DNA from: Brachionus rotundiformis
Taxonomy: Eukaryota > Rotifera > Eurotatoria > Ploima > Brachionidae
NCBI GenBank assembly: GCA_016802295.1
Contig: JAESIW010000166.1
Span: 168,201 to 232,200, forward strand
Reading direction: 5' to 3'
Length of the DNA: 64,000 nt
Every line of letters starts with the position of its first letter. Within the stretch, counting starts at the first letter, position 1. The notes under the pieces were generated by a model, which did no database searches, was not told the DNA's origin, and saw only the letters and a list, made by a program, of their open reading frames with translations. The position numbers were made by a program, and so were the translations under genes. Below, in pieces: positions 8,980-20,993 of this stretch.

Positions 8980-11900
8980 TTAAAATTCCAATTTGTACGC
9001 TTGGCAATTGAGATCTGGATTTTCGTCAATGGTCACAATTGAGTGTCTAGCAGCTGGCGTAATCTCGACTTTGAGTCTTGCCAAACGTTCCTGATTGTTC
9101 TCGAACCAACGTCTCAACACATCCGACTCATACGTTGGCACTAAACTAACTTGTAAATTTTTATCCTCCCAAGTTTCTTTACCATCGAGTAGAGCATTCA
9201 AAATTTGCTCGCCAAACTCCACAGCGCTAAGCACGTAGTGTCTGGCTCGGACTCTTTTGAAAAAGTCCGCATCGACGTAACTCGAATTGCCGTGCGCTGG
9301 TATGTACGCCAATTCGACATAAACTGGATGAATTGGGGCTGAACGAGCCGACTTTTGGCCCGAGCCCACACTGGTGCTTTTTAAACCCTTGACGTCATTG
9401 TTCTGAGAAGGCGAGCCCGGCTGGCCTGAACGTTTGCTAGCAATGCCCACATTCTCTGGATTGACTGGAGATGGCAATTCGAGCAGGTTAATTTCGGGCT
9501 GTGGCTCACAGTTTTCAATCTTGACTGCCTCAACTCCATTCACCAACTCTTCTGTCCTGCTGGTATTGGACGACTCCTCGTCCTGGAATAACTCATGGGT
9601 TCTGTTCAAATCACACGACTCGTTCAATGTTTTTACTGGATTGAACGGATTCGAGCTCGGATCGGACGCATCCTCGATAAAACTCCTAGTCATTATATCA
9701 TCTTTGCATCCATGCTCTCTATTCTCTATATTGCCGGACACTATTTCATCGGCATCTAAATTGCCATTTTGTCCACCACCAGATGCCAGTTGATCCTCAC
9801 TTACTGGTGCGTTTGTGTGCTGCTCGAGCAGAGCGTTCTGTTCACAAAAATCTTTTTTAACAGGGCTTAAATTGGGTGACTCGTTCGAATAGGCTTTTTC
9901 GGCTTCAGCTAGAACATGTTCGCTTTGATGCTGCTGTTCTTCACCTTGAACTGTTGATCTAGCTTGCTCTTCTAGCTCTACCAAGGGCTCATTGTTTGAT
10001 TGTTCAGCTATAACCGGTTCTTCACTGCTAACCGGCGCTCCTTTCTCTTCCCCCTCTCCGATTGGCTGATTACTTTGCAGCTCCTGTTCAACTATAGCCG
10101 ATTGTGATTGTTCACTGATAACTTGCGCTTCTTTCTGTTCTTCAACTACTTGTGGCTCACTGCTCGGTTGTTCAACTATAACCGGTTCTTCACTGCTTAC
10201 CGGCGCTCCTTTCTCTTCCCCCTCTCCTATTGGCTGATTGATTTCTTTGTCAATAGTCTCTTGATTGCTAGCGAGGGTCTCGGGTTGTTGCTCTTGCATC
10301 TCAACATCTGCACACCCCTCCTCTACATGTTCATTCTTGCCTGTTTGGCTATTGCTAGCAGGCTCGTTTTCGACAACTTGTTGTTCGTGTTCAACAACTT
10401 GTTGCTCGATTACTTGTTCAACAACTTCAACTTGTTCAACTTGTTCTATTTGTTCGACGTTATCGCTTTCGATAACGACAACATTGTTAACAAAATTTTG
10501 CTCTATAACAACTTGTTCTTTTTGTTCGACTACACTCTCGACCACAGGCTCGGGTGTTGGCTGCTCGGACTGCACAGGCTCAATACTTAAGCTAAGTGTT
10601 TTTGAGTTTTTGGTCTCTTTTTTGACCGGTTGCTTGGCAGTAGTTGATTTTTTAACAGGTTCACTTTTGCTCGGGGCAGACCGGGGCACTGCTGGTTTGA
10701 GTGGCTGTTTGGCAGTCGAAGGTTTGGAAGCAGGTGGCCTAGCCTCGACTGGTTTGGAACTCTTGGAAGCAGTTGTGCCGCTCATGCTTTGCCTTGAAGA
10801 GGTCGGAGCTGTTTTTTTTTCAGCCATTGGTGGTCTACTTATCGAAGTGTCAGTCTTTTTGGCAGGTGCGGCAGGAGCAGAGACCGGCTTCAGATGTCTG
10901 GTGGCAGCTTTGGTTGTGGAGACGGCAGTCTTGGACTCGCCGTTCGACTTGGACATAGAGCTATTAAGCTTGTTGGTCGCGGACTCTTTGGCGACCTTGA
11001 CCTCTTTCTTAATAGCGTTGTAATACTGTTGATTTTGGTCCAGGTCCGACTTGATCTTGTAGACCGGATGGGTTAACAAGTCGAAGTCTTTAAGCTTGTC
11101 CAATGCGCTGAATAGGACGTTTTGTGGACAATTGCCCGTAAACAGTAGCCTGAGAGCAGTGTTGGCCGAGTCTGGCTTGTAGCTCGGTTGCCATACAAGC
11201 AGACATACAGACGAGGCCAAGTGAGAAGAGGGTAGATTGCGATAGACTTGTTGCACGGCTAGACTGGACTTGTGCATCTTGGCTATCATGGTTTGCTGCT
11301 GAGCACAGAAATCCTTGAATTCGCTTGATTGTACATTAGGTGTCAATAGATAAAGATCTAGGCTGCCGTAGTAGGCCTTGTAGTAGAGTCTAAAATGATC
11401 GTAGTGGAGTTTTATTTTTTCGGTCAATGGTCGCTGAATGACCAAAGGCTGTAGCTTAATTTGCAAACGGTCAATAGCTTCGAGTATCAGGTCCGAGTCG
11501 GACTTGTTGCCAGTGCAATTGGGCAGTTCGTTTATGATCAATGTAGCAGCCTTGTTGGGCGAAGAATGCAAGTTATGAGAGTTGTGCGAGTTGATTAGAT
11601 TGCCAAGGATGACCGAAATGCGCGGCTTGACGTCCGCATCGGATACCTTTTTCTGGAACAGACTTGTCAAACCGCCGAGCGAGTCCGAGTCCGTGTGAGT
11701 TACTAGGACAGCGTCGATCTGCTCAAGCATGTTGACAAATTTCCAAAAGCACGGCTTGAGACGGTCATAGCCTCCGTTGATGAGCATAGTGAAGCCGTTG
11801 ATGGCAAAGTAGCACGAATCGCCTTGACTAGCCGGAAAGATGTACAACGATGGTCGTTGAATTTTGAGCGTGCCGGTACACACTGGCGCGTCCATTTGCT

Positions 11901-12408
11901 GATCGACTGGCATCTTGTTCATGTAACGATCAACCAAGTTGACAAAATCGTCGAAATTGTACGCCTCCTGATTTAACAAGCTTTGAATTGGCTTAACTGT
12001 CACACCAGCTTGTTTTTCCACAAGCTTCCAGTTCTTGTTCGAATCGAGCACTTTCTGGTTCATGATGAAATGGACATTTTGGCCGTTTGGCTGATACAGG
12101 CTCAAGTGGGACTGTATATCGTCGCATGTAACCACTGAATCACTCATATTCATGTCACCATTGTGATTAAAGTCAAACGTCAAGTTAAGAAAATACTTTT
12201 GTCTATGCTCGGACTGAAGAAATTGCCTAAAGCTTGACTTAAATTGGCTCAAATTGCTGTTAATTAGCAAATTGAATTCAAAAGTAGATTCATTCGAGTA
12301 CGATATCACATATTGTTGATCTTTAATTAGAACCAAGTTGAGTAAAAGCTTTACATTATATTTATTAAATAGAATTATTTTCAAATTAAATAAAATATCA
12401 GTGTACAA
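8980..12408 (-). CDS. MAP1/Futsch-family microtubule-associated protein
   Basis: One 1142-codon exon. MAP1 proteins are cut into a heavy and a light chain that bind microtubules and actin. The N-terminal third has the degenerate metallo-beta-lactamase-like fold of the family: LYIFPASQGDSCYFAINGF, LINGGYDRLKPCFWKFV and VLVTHTDSDSLGGL (about residues 190-255). The middle is a disordered Lys/Ser/Pro basic region, then a Glu/Gln/Val-rich acidic region. The acidic region carries two copies of a ~20-residue unit containing IGEGEEKGAPVSSEEPVI. The C-terminal ~110 residues are the light-chain microtubule-binding domain (VYVELAYIPAHG, DADFFKRVRARHYVLS, LLDGKETW). At 1142 residues it is nearer MAP1S in size than MAP1A/B or fly Futsch. 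The first ~15 residues are weakly conserved, so an upstream non-coding or short coding exon remains possible. Confidence 0.88.
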   Translation of the reverse strand: MYTDILFNLKIILFNKYNVKLLLNLVLIKDQQYVISYSNESTFEFNLLINSNLSQFKSSFRQFLQSEHRQKYFLNLTFDFNHNGDMNMSDSVVTCDDIQSHLSLYQPNGQNVHFIMNQKVLDSNKNWKLVEKQAGVTVKPIQSLLNQEAYNFDDFVNLVDRYMNKMPVDQQMDAPVCTGTLKIQRPSLYIFPASQGDSCYFAINGFTMLINGGYDRLKPCFWKFVNMLEQIDAVLVTHTDSDSLGGLTSLFQKKVSDADVKPRISVILGNLINSHNSHNLHSSPNKAATLIINELPNCTGNKSDSDLILEAIDRLQIKLQPLVIQRPLTEKIKLHYDHFRLYYKAYYGSLDLYLLTPNVQSSEFKDFCAQQQTMIAKMHKSSLAVQQVYRNLPSSHLASSVCLLVWQPSYKPDSANTALRLLFTGNCPQNVLFSALDKLKDFDLLTHPVYKIKSDLDQNQQYYNAIKKEVKVAKESATNKLNSSMSKSNGESKTAVSTTKAATRHLKPVSAPAAPAKKTDTSISRPPMAEKKTAPTSSRQSMSGTTASKSSKPVEARPPASKPSTAKQPLKPAVPRSAPSKSEPVKKSTTAKQPVKKETKNSKTLSLSIEPVQSEQPTPEPVVESVVEQKEQVVIEQNFVNNVVVIESDNVEQIEQVEQVEVVEQVIEQQVVEHEQQVVENEPASNSQTGKNEHVEEGCADVEMQEQQPETLASNQETIDKEINQPIGEGEEKGAPVSSEEPVIVEQPSSEPQVVEEQKEAQVISEQSQSAIVEQELQSNQPIGEGEEKGAPVSSEEPVIAEQSNNEPLVELEEQARSTVQGEEQQHQSEHVLAEAEKAYSNESPNLSPVKKDFCEQNALLEQHTNAPVSEDQLASGGGQNGNLDADEIVSGNIENREHGCKDDIMTRSFIEDASDPSSNPFNPVKTLNESCDLNRTHELFQDEESSNTSRTEELVNGVEAVKIENCEPQPEINLLELPSPVNPENVGIASKRSGQPGSPSQNNDVKGLKSTSVGSGQKSARSAPIHPVYVELAYIPAHGNSSYVDADFFKRVRARHYVLSAVEFGEQILNALLDGKETWEDKNLQVSLVPTYESDVLRRWFENNQERLARLKVEITPAARHSIVTIDENPDLNCQAYKLEF

Positions 12409-12739
12409 ATTATCAATATTACTTTTATTCGATTTTAGGTATAGATAATGATTGTGTATTAAAAAGAGATTTAGATAAATTGTTAGAGTTCAACAATTAT
12501 TCAATAAATATACTAAAAATATACTAAGAATCCCAGTTTTTCTTTATTTATTCTTGTAAAAATTAACTCCTTAACCCTAAAATTCTTATTGTATATTTCT
12601 ATCAGTCTTTTATCTCATTATGTGCAACGAGCTACCACAGGCGACCTCTCATGTAGGCCGCCTCCGCAAGCTAGTCTTGCTGTAGCTTTTTTATAATAAT
12701 AATAATATATTTGTCGTAGCCTCTTATAAATTTAGCTTA

Positions 12740-12965
12740 CGTCTAAATTAAGGAGAAAAATGACCATGATCCTGTAAGAGAGATCAACAAAAAAAACAGA
12801 GTGGTTGAAAAGTGGAATAAACTACCAAAAAAAGCAATATCAGCAAGACAGTCAACAGTTTCAAGGCTCAAATTGATAAAGAAATATTCAGACTGAATTC
12901 ATAAAGCGCTAATTTTTGCGCTGGTATAAATCACTATACCACAGGAACTACAACTATTACAAATA
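12740..12965 (+). mobile_element. Decayed LINE 3' end
   Basis: A 34-codon segment (12795-12896) reads NRVVEKWNKLPKKAIS followed by ...RLKLIKKYSD and stop. This is the characteristic ...VWNxLP... C-terminus of CR1/jockey-type non-LTR retrotransposon ORF2. It is followed by a short hairpin-prone tail. Upstream (12600-12740) includes an ATA-type microsatellite. Confidence 0.7.
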
Positions 12966-13508
12966 TTTTCTTTTTCTTTTTATTTATTACATGGCCAAAA
13001 TTGCTGATAAATGAAATAGACAAATTTGACGATAGGTAAACCAAAATTCTTTCCAGCTACGTAACTGCAAAGGCTCGCTGTTAAAACAGTAAAGTTTAGA
13101 AGATAAGTAGAAGAAGAACATGGGGTCATGGTCATATATTTACAAACTAATACAGAAAAGTAATAAGAAATGTGCTCAAAGATACAACTTTTATGTTTAA
13201 TTATCATTTTCTGGATGATTTGACATGTAACAGTTGAAGCTTAGTCAACTAATAATTGCCATAAACTTGCCTAATTGATTATCTATTTAAAAGGCGACGT
13301 TGTCAATTTTGGAGCTAGATAACAAAACAAAAACGTTCAATTTAATCTACTTATTTTTAAAAGGTCCAAAACTCGTCTTGCTAAATTTATCAGCCAGATC
13401 TAATCTCTGCAAAAACTGTGCAATTTTTTATTTATTATTTTCTAATGCATGTACTATTTTACAAGCTTTTGTTTTGTTTTTTTTTGCTGCTCCAAAATTC
13501 ACAGTGCC

Positions 13509-14226
13509 TCAGGACGCGCCTGACTCAGCTTGAGAAAAAATCAATCTACTACGATTAAGATATAATTGTATAACTCTTAAACAGATAGCTCTTTTACTAC
13601 TGATTCAACATTTTGAGCCTCTAAACTTTCATTTTATGTCTTTTTTAGACAATTTATATTTATGAATATTAAATTTATCTATTTAATAAAAATTAGTAAA
13701 TAAGTAAATAAATTTTTATCTATCTGCATTTCAGAACATAATCTTTGATAAACAAATGTGCCAAACAGCTTCAAGTAGAAGCAGAATATTAATCAAGAAT
13801 TGTGCCCAAAGATACATTGATTTCTAACTAATGTAGTTGTAGAATCATGGAATAAATAGAGCAGACTTAAAATAAGAGTGTATAAACATGAACTGATAGG
13901 ACCATAGCAGGGCAATGAGGATTGGAAAATGCCAAAATTAGAAAAAAAGCACATACTGATAGTAGCTGTCTTTTCTTGTACATGAGCATGAATGGCCGAT
14001 ATCATGTCCTCTTTGAACGGAGCAATCTGTTCACCAATTTGACCAAGACCTTTTGATCAAAGTTAACACATAGGCCTATAGCATATATCTAGCTAGCTAA
14101 ATTACTTGTATTTAGTTGACTGAGCAAGTATTTGGCATCGTCACACGAGCTCGACTGACTAAGCACCACGAACAAATTGGCCGCGCTTTGGTCGTTCACG
14201 TTCACATTGCTCGGATCAACTTCCAT
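13509..14226 (-). CDS. Small hypothetical protein, spliced
   Basis: I assembled this from splice signals. Exon 1 is 14106-14226, starts at an ATG and begins MEVDPSNVNVND. Exon 2 is 13957-14049 and includes LGQIGEQIAPFKEDM. A short exon 3 (13509-13528) ends TESGAS and stop. The joins are in phase at consensus GT/AG sites, and the first intron is 56 nt, the usual size here. The base composition is clearly richer in G+C than the surrounding DNA, which supports coding. The product would be 77 acidic residues with no signal peptide or membrane segment. I do not recognise the family. The third exon is the weakest part; the true 3' end could lie elsewhere. Confidence 0.5.
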
Positions 14227-17200
14227 CTTCTACTAAATTATGTAAATAAGTTTCTATTTTTTAAACAAAAAAAAATTGAAGAAAAAAAATTTAAATTGGC
14301 TTTGAATTTTATTATTTTATTAAGAGAGAAAAAAAGCGAGTAAAATTTGCTTGGATGTCACAAGAGGGAGACGTGCGCTTCGACTTCAAAGCACAGGCCT
14401 CCATAAAAGAAGAAGATTAGAGAGCAATATGCATGCATGGATTCAGATCTTAATTAATAATAAGATCGTTAACCAAACATATTTATATGATGCTCTTCCT
14501 TCAGACAAAAAAAAGCAGATTAAGCGCATAATGGTAATGTAGTGGTATTAGAAATGGAGTAAGAGAAAATTTTAAAATAATTGAACATAATAAAGGTTGG
14601 AAATTATTTGTCTTTGGTTCAGATAGCTCTTAGTCACATTTATCTATTATCACAAAGCTCTATGCCAAAATGAATTTGGCTGTTCAACTCAACTAAACAT
14701 CTTTATATAAATCATAAGCTTATTGATTTTAGTCTAGAAAATTTATTCCTGGCCAAACATATTCCATTAATCAACATAAACATGAGCTTAACTAAAAGCA
14801 TATGTTTGTCTAAATGGTAGACTAATGATTGGATCCAGTTTGACCTATAGGAAATAGATAACCTCTTTTTGATAATTATCTCGGCTTATCATGAGCATTA
14901 ATCATATAGCGGGCATAAATATTAGTGTTTGACAAATAGTTTGCATTTTGCTCATTATTTATAGCGCATATGTCGAGCACACTCGCTCCTGTAGATTTAA
15001 GCATAAAGTTGTTTTTCTACCGCGCTAGAGAAAATCAATACGTCTTGATGATGATGATGGTGCACTGCATTTCCATGCCAGCTAACTATTGACCTTGAAA
15101 AATCGATACACACAGCCATTCATTTATCGATTTATTCACTTAGACTTAAACAGTCTTTTCAATCGATTAAACTAACCGCTACATCTTGAATCAGTGTTAG
15201 AGTCTGAGGAGAAACAGTCTAGTCCTCTTCACTGCTTTATTTTACTTGTTTGTGGAGATAGCGAATAAAAGTTTATCCAAACATAAGTCTTCTATTTATT
15301 TATAAATCTCTACTCAAGTTTAAAAGGCTTAAAAAAAGTTGGACTGCCACAACAGATCACAATCAAAACTAAGCAAAGAAGATGAGAGGAGATTTGATTG
15401 AAATGTATAAATTAGCAATTTTTAGAAAGTCCATTAAAAAATACCTATACCCTTACTAATAAGTGCCCTCAAATCATGTCTTTATTGAAGAGCCCTCTGA
15501 TGATAGAAGATTTTCTTCAAATTAAATATTTTGTAAGGATCTAAGTATACTTAACAAGAGAGCAACATAGATAGAACTAATCCACTTTTGATTAGCTTTT
15601 AAAAAAAGCGTCATAGGGGGACAAAATTGAACAAGCAGTTCAACAACAACATCAAAGCCTACCACTGAATCATCAACAACTACAAGATCGCTTTTGGTGA
15701 CAACTTTTGTTACTGAATCAGCTCTAGAAACAACAAAATATAAGGGTATTCTCTTTTAAAACATGCTCTTTTAAAGTAACCTTTTCTGTGAATACTGTAA
15801 TACTTATAAGATTGTCTCACAAAAAAATTCCAATACTTAAGAATCATTTATAAATGCATTTTAGTTTATCAATTCTTTATTTTTAATGGTTAAAAAAAAA
15901 CCTTTACCATTAACTCTACTCTATTGATTTGAAAAATTAAAAAAATATATTTTATATCCTAAAAAAAATAGGAGTGTTCTTATTATCAGGTAAAACAATC
16001 AAATATAGGGTCTAATTGTTATTCTAAACTCCTTGCTTGAGATACTTGTATTTTTTTTCCATTTAAAATGTGTTAATCAAACTTGTGTACCAATCAAGAA
16101 AATATGGTTCTGTTCTATTGTACTAAATTTCACAAAACCAATTAATGGAGGACCTTATGCCCGACACAGAGAGGCCAGTTGAAATTTTTAAATTAGCAAT
16201 AGAAATAAGGAATAGATAAGCTAATTAGAAACTCATTGTTTCGATCATAATAACAAGGTCCAGCAGAGATATTAAAAGGCAATTGTATGAAAGTTCACCA
16301 GAAAGACTTTCTGACATGTTGAAGCTGCTGAGGCTGCTAGACATGCTTTTTTAGTAAACATATTGGTTTCACAGTGGAAAAGATTGCCTAAGAGTGCAGT
16401 ATTGTCCTGGTCAACCTTTAGATAAATGCAGCTAGAGCTTCCTATTAACGAACTAAGATAAATATAGATTGATGTTAATATTAAAATTTCCCTATATTAT
16501 TTTTTCGTGTAAAAGTTTAAGAGAATCAAAAAAAATCGATACATGTATATTTTATTGATTGCAAGATGATTAACTATACGGAATTTTAATTAATCTTCAC
16601 TCACATTTGGCCATAATAATAAAATCTATTTGTTTTTATAAGAAACATTATAAATTTAAATTTATTCTTGAAAAAAAATGAGCAAAAAATAATTAAATTT
16701 TTTATTAAATCATAAACAAAGAGCATCTAATCAAATAATTAAGAAAACTTCTTGCTTAATTGAAGCTTTAAAATTAGATTTAAAATTTTTTAGTTTGTTA
16801 GTTTGGTAAACACTTGCACATATTTATTTAAAACCCAAATTGGGTCTTGTCAAATAAAGTCCAAATCACTCTCTTTTAAAATAAATTGTAGCTTTGGAAA
16901 ATTATTTTTTTAAACTTTTTGATATATCCGAAAAACAATTAAATTGATGATAATAATAATAACTAATTTGCTAAATCAACAAATTTTCTCTTATCTAAAT
17001 AAATTTGAAAACAAATTCCCTATAGTAAATCAAAACTCCCTGCGTCAACATATCTTTTGATTAAAGACATTTTAATCAAAGTTAAATTTTGCTCAAAATT
17101 GATTAAACTATTCCTAAAAGAAAATAAATAAACATCTAGAGCTTTATAAAGTATTGAATTATTAATATTATTTTAGTTCACTCATACAAATAGTTTAGTA

Positions 17201-18014
17201 ATTGGTTTTTAATTGAAGTTATTATAAAACAGCTGAATATATTCACTCTAAAACAAATATATATATTTTATGGTTTATTATTATTGATAAAAAATTATTT
17301 TTTATAAGCAAATATTTTTAAATAGTTTTAAATTTCATTTAAAATAATAAAAATGAAAAATTAAAAAATTTTTTTTTTGTTTTTCTTCATTTACTCTAAC
17401 CCAGGCCCAATATTTTACCAAAACATTTTAGATTAAAAAGTAAATAGCTTTAAAGCTCAGATTGAAATTTATTCAAAAAGATTGAAATGGTCATCTGGTA
17501 ATGTCACATCATTAGACTTAAAAATTGGTTTTGAATGCTCTTTTTTTATTACTTTTTCACTTTTTTATTAAATTAGGTATTACCAAAAAAAACTCATACA
17601 AACAGATCATATACTTTTTAAGTTCATTTAGAATTAAAAAAAAGATTATTATAAAATTTATTTAAATTTTTTGAATTTTACTTAAAATAAATTAATATAT
17701 AGAATTAAATTGTATAACTAATTTAACAAATGTTTGCTAATTGTGCCAGTGATTTTTATAAACTTCAAAGTCTTTGCCAAACTTTTAAGCTTACCAAAAA
17801 AAAACCTAATTGATCAAGAATCATTTTTTACCTAAAATATTACCAAAAAAAATTTAAATTTATTTGCATTATAAACTCAACAAATCTACCAAAATTAATT
17901 TTGATTAAATTAGCAAAATTTCAAAATTAAGATTAAAAATTATGCGATTTTTTGCCATTAGAGGCAATTTTTTAGAATAAAATTTTTAGTTTTTTTGGCA
18001 AATTTATAATTAAA
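14227..18014. other. Gene-poor stretch with LINE remnants
   Basis: I find no complete gene. On the plus strand near 15380-15420 the sequence reads MRGDLIEMYKLAIF, a common LINE ORF2 C-terminal block. A related RPVEIFKLA is near 16163-16200, and SQWKRLPKSAV near 16371-16405. All are broken by stops. The interval 15520-15606 is a reverse-complement match to 51703-51795. A short open stretch at about 15640-15760 is threonine/serine-rich (TTT, STTT, VTTFVT) and could be a mucin-like exon remnant. From 16450 to 18000 it is AT-rich with nothing recognisable. Confidence 0.5.
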
Positions 18015-18863
18015 ATGCTTAAAAGTCGCGATACCAAGATAAACTACGGCTCATTCGCCATTCTGGCAGTTATATTTCTATCTTCACTATCATTCCTGTA
18101 CCTTATTTACAGCAATTTTCCCAATTTAGACGAGTAATTTTTAAAATAAAACAGCCTTTGATTAGCAAAATACTAATCTTTTTTTCCAAGGGACGAAAAA
18201 CAGTTTATTAAGCTCCCGCGAAATATAGAAGACGCCAAAAACATTGGTCGCGTACTCAAAAAATACAACCAAGACCATTTTAGGAGTGTTCTAGCAGCCT
18301 ATTTTTTCGTCTACGTATTCCTCCAAACATTTGCCATACCAGGCTCAATATTTCTGAGCATTCTGTCCGGATTTTTGTATCCATTTCCTCTTGCTTTGAC
18401 CCTTGTCTGTTCCTGTTCTGCCTTGGGAGCGAGTCTTTGCTACGCTCTCTCAGCCCTTGTGGCGCGTAAAATTGTTCTTAGATTTCTAGCCCACAAGATA
18501 AACCAATGGAAGCTCAAAGTTTCCAAGCTCAATGACGACATGTTCTGGTACATTGTTTTTCTGCGCATCACCCCACTGGTTCCCAATTGGTTCATGAATC
18601 TTACCTCACCAATAATCGAGATACCAATTAAGCCATTTTTGTTCGGAACTTTTGTCGGTGTTGCTCCGCCGTCTCTTATCTATATATCCGCGGGCACCAC
18701 TCTTAACGAGTTGACCAGTTCAAGCAGCTTCATATCAGCCAAGTCAATTGTCGGACTCATTTTGGTATCTATTTTGTCTCTTGCACCAATTGTTTTGCCA
18801 AAAATGTTTCCAAATTTTTTTGCCAAATACTTTTCCAAGTTTACTGATACAAAAAATGAATGA
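18015..18863 (+). CDS. TMEM41B: TMEM41B-like ER lipid scramblase (VTT domain)
   Basis: Two exons, 18015-18133 and 18191-18863 (57-nt intron, phase 2), give 263 residues. TMEM41B is an ER membrane scramblase of the VTT/DedA family, needed for autophagosome and lipoprotein formation. The join reconstructs LDEDEKQFIKLPRNIEDA, which matches the human protein at the same place. Downstream, QTFAIPGSIFLSILSGFLYP, FLRITPLVPNWFMNLTSP and FGTFVGVAPPSLIYISAGTT are the VTT core, with the reentrant-loop motifs intact. There are about five hydrophobic segments. The N-terminus is shorter than in vertebrates. IMMP1L follows 140 bp downstream on the same strand; I see no evidence that they are co-transcribed. 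Confidence 0.93.
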
Positions 18864-19003
18864 ATAAATTTTCTTTTCTAATTAGCTCTTTTTTTTGTTG
18901 GATAGCTTTGCTGTTAAATGTAATGCTTTAAATTTTGAATAAAAAAAACTTAATTAATAAACAACTAATTAGTTAAACTTTATTATTATTTTTGTCAATT
19001 AGT

Positions 19004-19519
19004 ATGGAATTATTGAAAAAAATACCTCAAAAAGTATGGATAGCCTTTAAATACTATTCATATTTTTACGTAGGGACCAATTATCTGTGTCCAGTGAGCA
19101 TGGTTGTGTGCAAAGGCGAGTCAATGGAGCCCACAATCAGAGAAAATGATGTGTTGCTCACAGAAAAGGTGTCCGTAAGACGTCAACATCTCAAAAAGTA
19201 AAACCAATTATCTATATTATTAGCCTAAAAGTAATATTTAAATATCAGCAATGATATAATAATATTCAAACACCCGTTCAAGTCCGATCGGACAGTGTGC
19301 AAGCGGGTGGTAATCGACGACTATCACGACTACCATGAGTTCCAGGACACAGATGAAAGCTATATTTCTTTTGTTAATGTCAATGTACGTGGAGATAACG
19401 AGGCAAGCTCCCATGACTCAAGAGATTACGGTCCTATTCCGTACGGACTTATCCAAAGTCGTGCTGTAATGAAGCTTTGGCCCTTAACAGACTTCCAATT
19501 ATTCAAAAGAGATGTTTAA
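19004..19519 (+). CDS. IMMP1L: Mitochondrial inner membrane protease subunit 1
   Basis: Two exons, 19004-19197 and 19249-19519 (51-nt intron), encode 154 residues. IMMP1L is a type-I signal-peptidase-like serine protease of the inner membrane that removes bipartite presequences. The catalytic serine is in GESMEPT (about residue 42). The catalytic lysine is in CKRVV, read just after the splice junction. The box RDYGPIPYGLIQSRA is the conserved C-terminal signal-peptidase box, and LWPLTDF matches the human end. A single N-terminal hydrophobic segment anchors the protein. The intron sits between the serine and lysine boxes, and the predicted join KNNDIIIFKHP aligns with human GDIVIAKSP. Start chosen at the first ATG; the upstream TTG is not needed. 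Confidence 0.92.
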
Positions 19520-20116
19520 TCATATAATTTTCTATTTTTTAAATAAAATTAAATTTTCTAAAAATCTTCCATAAATTTTGCCAATTATTAATTTTCTTTT
19601 TTTTGCTTAATTAAATTAAATTAATTAATACAAAAAAGTTAATAATAATGATTTGAAATTTTTGATATGTGGCAAGATGTGTGTCTTAACTTAAGAAATT
19701 TTTGTTAAGATGCTTAATGTAGCCAACTTGGCCACAATTTTTGAACAATCTAACCATTTGTTCAGCCCCCCTAATCTACCCTAAAACTTAAATAGTATTT
19801 TTTAGCCACGACTTTCAAGAAGCAAAAAACTTATTCAATAATTAAAAAAATATATTTTCAAAGAAATTTTTATTATTTTATTAATTAATTAATTAAATTA
19901 GCTAAAAATAAAAAAATTAAGTTACGTTGAACGACAATTGATAATAAAAAAACACTCTTTAGTCATTTTCTACACCCTGTTTATCACATGGTTTCTTTTT
20001 AAAATTTCCTCCACGTAATTTGGTCTCATGAACCAATTTTTTGTTTCCCATCGATTAGAATACTTTGAGTATAAATTTAATAAAGAATAAAAAATAAAAA
20101 TTTATTTAGAAATAAA
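19520..20116. other. Intergenic, no gene seen
   Basis: AT-rich spacer between IMMP1L and the saposin-like gene. A TATAAAT at about 20070, some 47 bp before the saposin ATG, is a possible core promoter. Nothing else is recognisable. Confidence 0.4.
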
Positions 20117-20789
20117 ATGCTTAAATCGTTCTTGACTCTGTTCTTGTTAGGTTTTGGTAGGATTTTATTTATGTTGGAAATAAAAAATAATTAAATGTAA
20201 TTTTGGATAGCTTTGGCAGCCGCTAGCCCAAAAAATAGTCCAACTTGTGACATATGTGTATTGTTGGTTAAAACTGCCGAGGGTTTGGTGCAACAAAATA
20301 AGACCGAGACAGAGATATTGCAGTTTGTCGAGGACCAACTGTGCAGTAAATTGGGAGCTTTGGCCAGTGTGTGCAATCAGTACATTGAAGCTTATGGACG
20401 AGTTGTTATTGAGGAATTGATCCAAAAGGCTGTAAGGTTAATCTTTTGGTTTTAAGTAATTAATTTTCAACTAATTAACCAAGGATCCACAAGATATTTG
20501 TAAAAAAATAGGCTTATGCACTTCTCGTTTTGTGCAAGTTCCCAAAATTGCTGAACCAGTCTATTGCACTGTGTGCCAATACGCAGTTCAATTTTTAGAC
20601 CATGAATTGGCAAACAACAAAACCGAAGCAGCTGTGGTCAACGCTTTGGAAAAAGCTTGCAATATCGCTCCAGCCTCGTTGAGAGATCAATGTGACGCAA
20701 TCATTAATTCGTACGGAGTCTATATTGTTCAATTATTAGTAGAACTTGCTGATCCGCTCAAAGTTTGCCAAGCTATTAAATTATGTTAA
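20117..20789 (+). CDS. Secreted two-domain saposin-like protein
   Basis: Three exons, 20117-20150, 20211-20431 and 20484-20789, give 186 residues; introns are 60 and 52 nt. The tiny first exon supplies the signal peptide (MLKSFLTLFLLALAAA). Two saposin B domains follow. The first has the pattern CDICxxLV...C...C...C, closed in exon 3 by CKKIGLC. The second runs from YCTVCQYAV to CQAIKLC. Each has six cysteines in saposin spacing, so three disulfides per domain are expected. Saposin B domains bind or solubilise membrane lipids, in lysosomes as sphingolipid-hydrolase activators or outside the cell as lytic or surfactant proteins. With only two domains it is not a full prosaposin; a lysosomal or a secreted digestive/defence role cannot be told apart from sequence. 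Confidence 0.9.
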
Positions 20790-20993
20790 ATTACGAAAAC
20801 TTTGTTTTTATTTAAATAAAAAAATTTATTAATAAATAAATAAATAAATAAATAAAAAATAAACAAATATTTTAATATTTTATTTAGAATAGGTTTCAAA
20901 TTGATTCTAATAACAAATTTTAACAAATGAATAAACCAAGAGATACAGGTTTATCTAATGATATAAAAAGATTAGTTTTTTAAAAAAGTCGAA

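Noticed and set aside
10108..11076. Plus-strand frames rich in Thr/Ser/Cys over the MAP1-like gene
   Set aside because: Antisense of the Gln/Glu/Val-rich acidic region; no start context or domain.
18864..19003. TMEM41B-IMMP1L operon
   Set aside because: Spacing of 140 bp includes an AATAAA-type signal, and there is no spliced-leader or other sign of joint processing.
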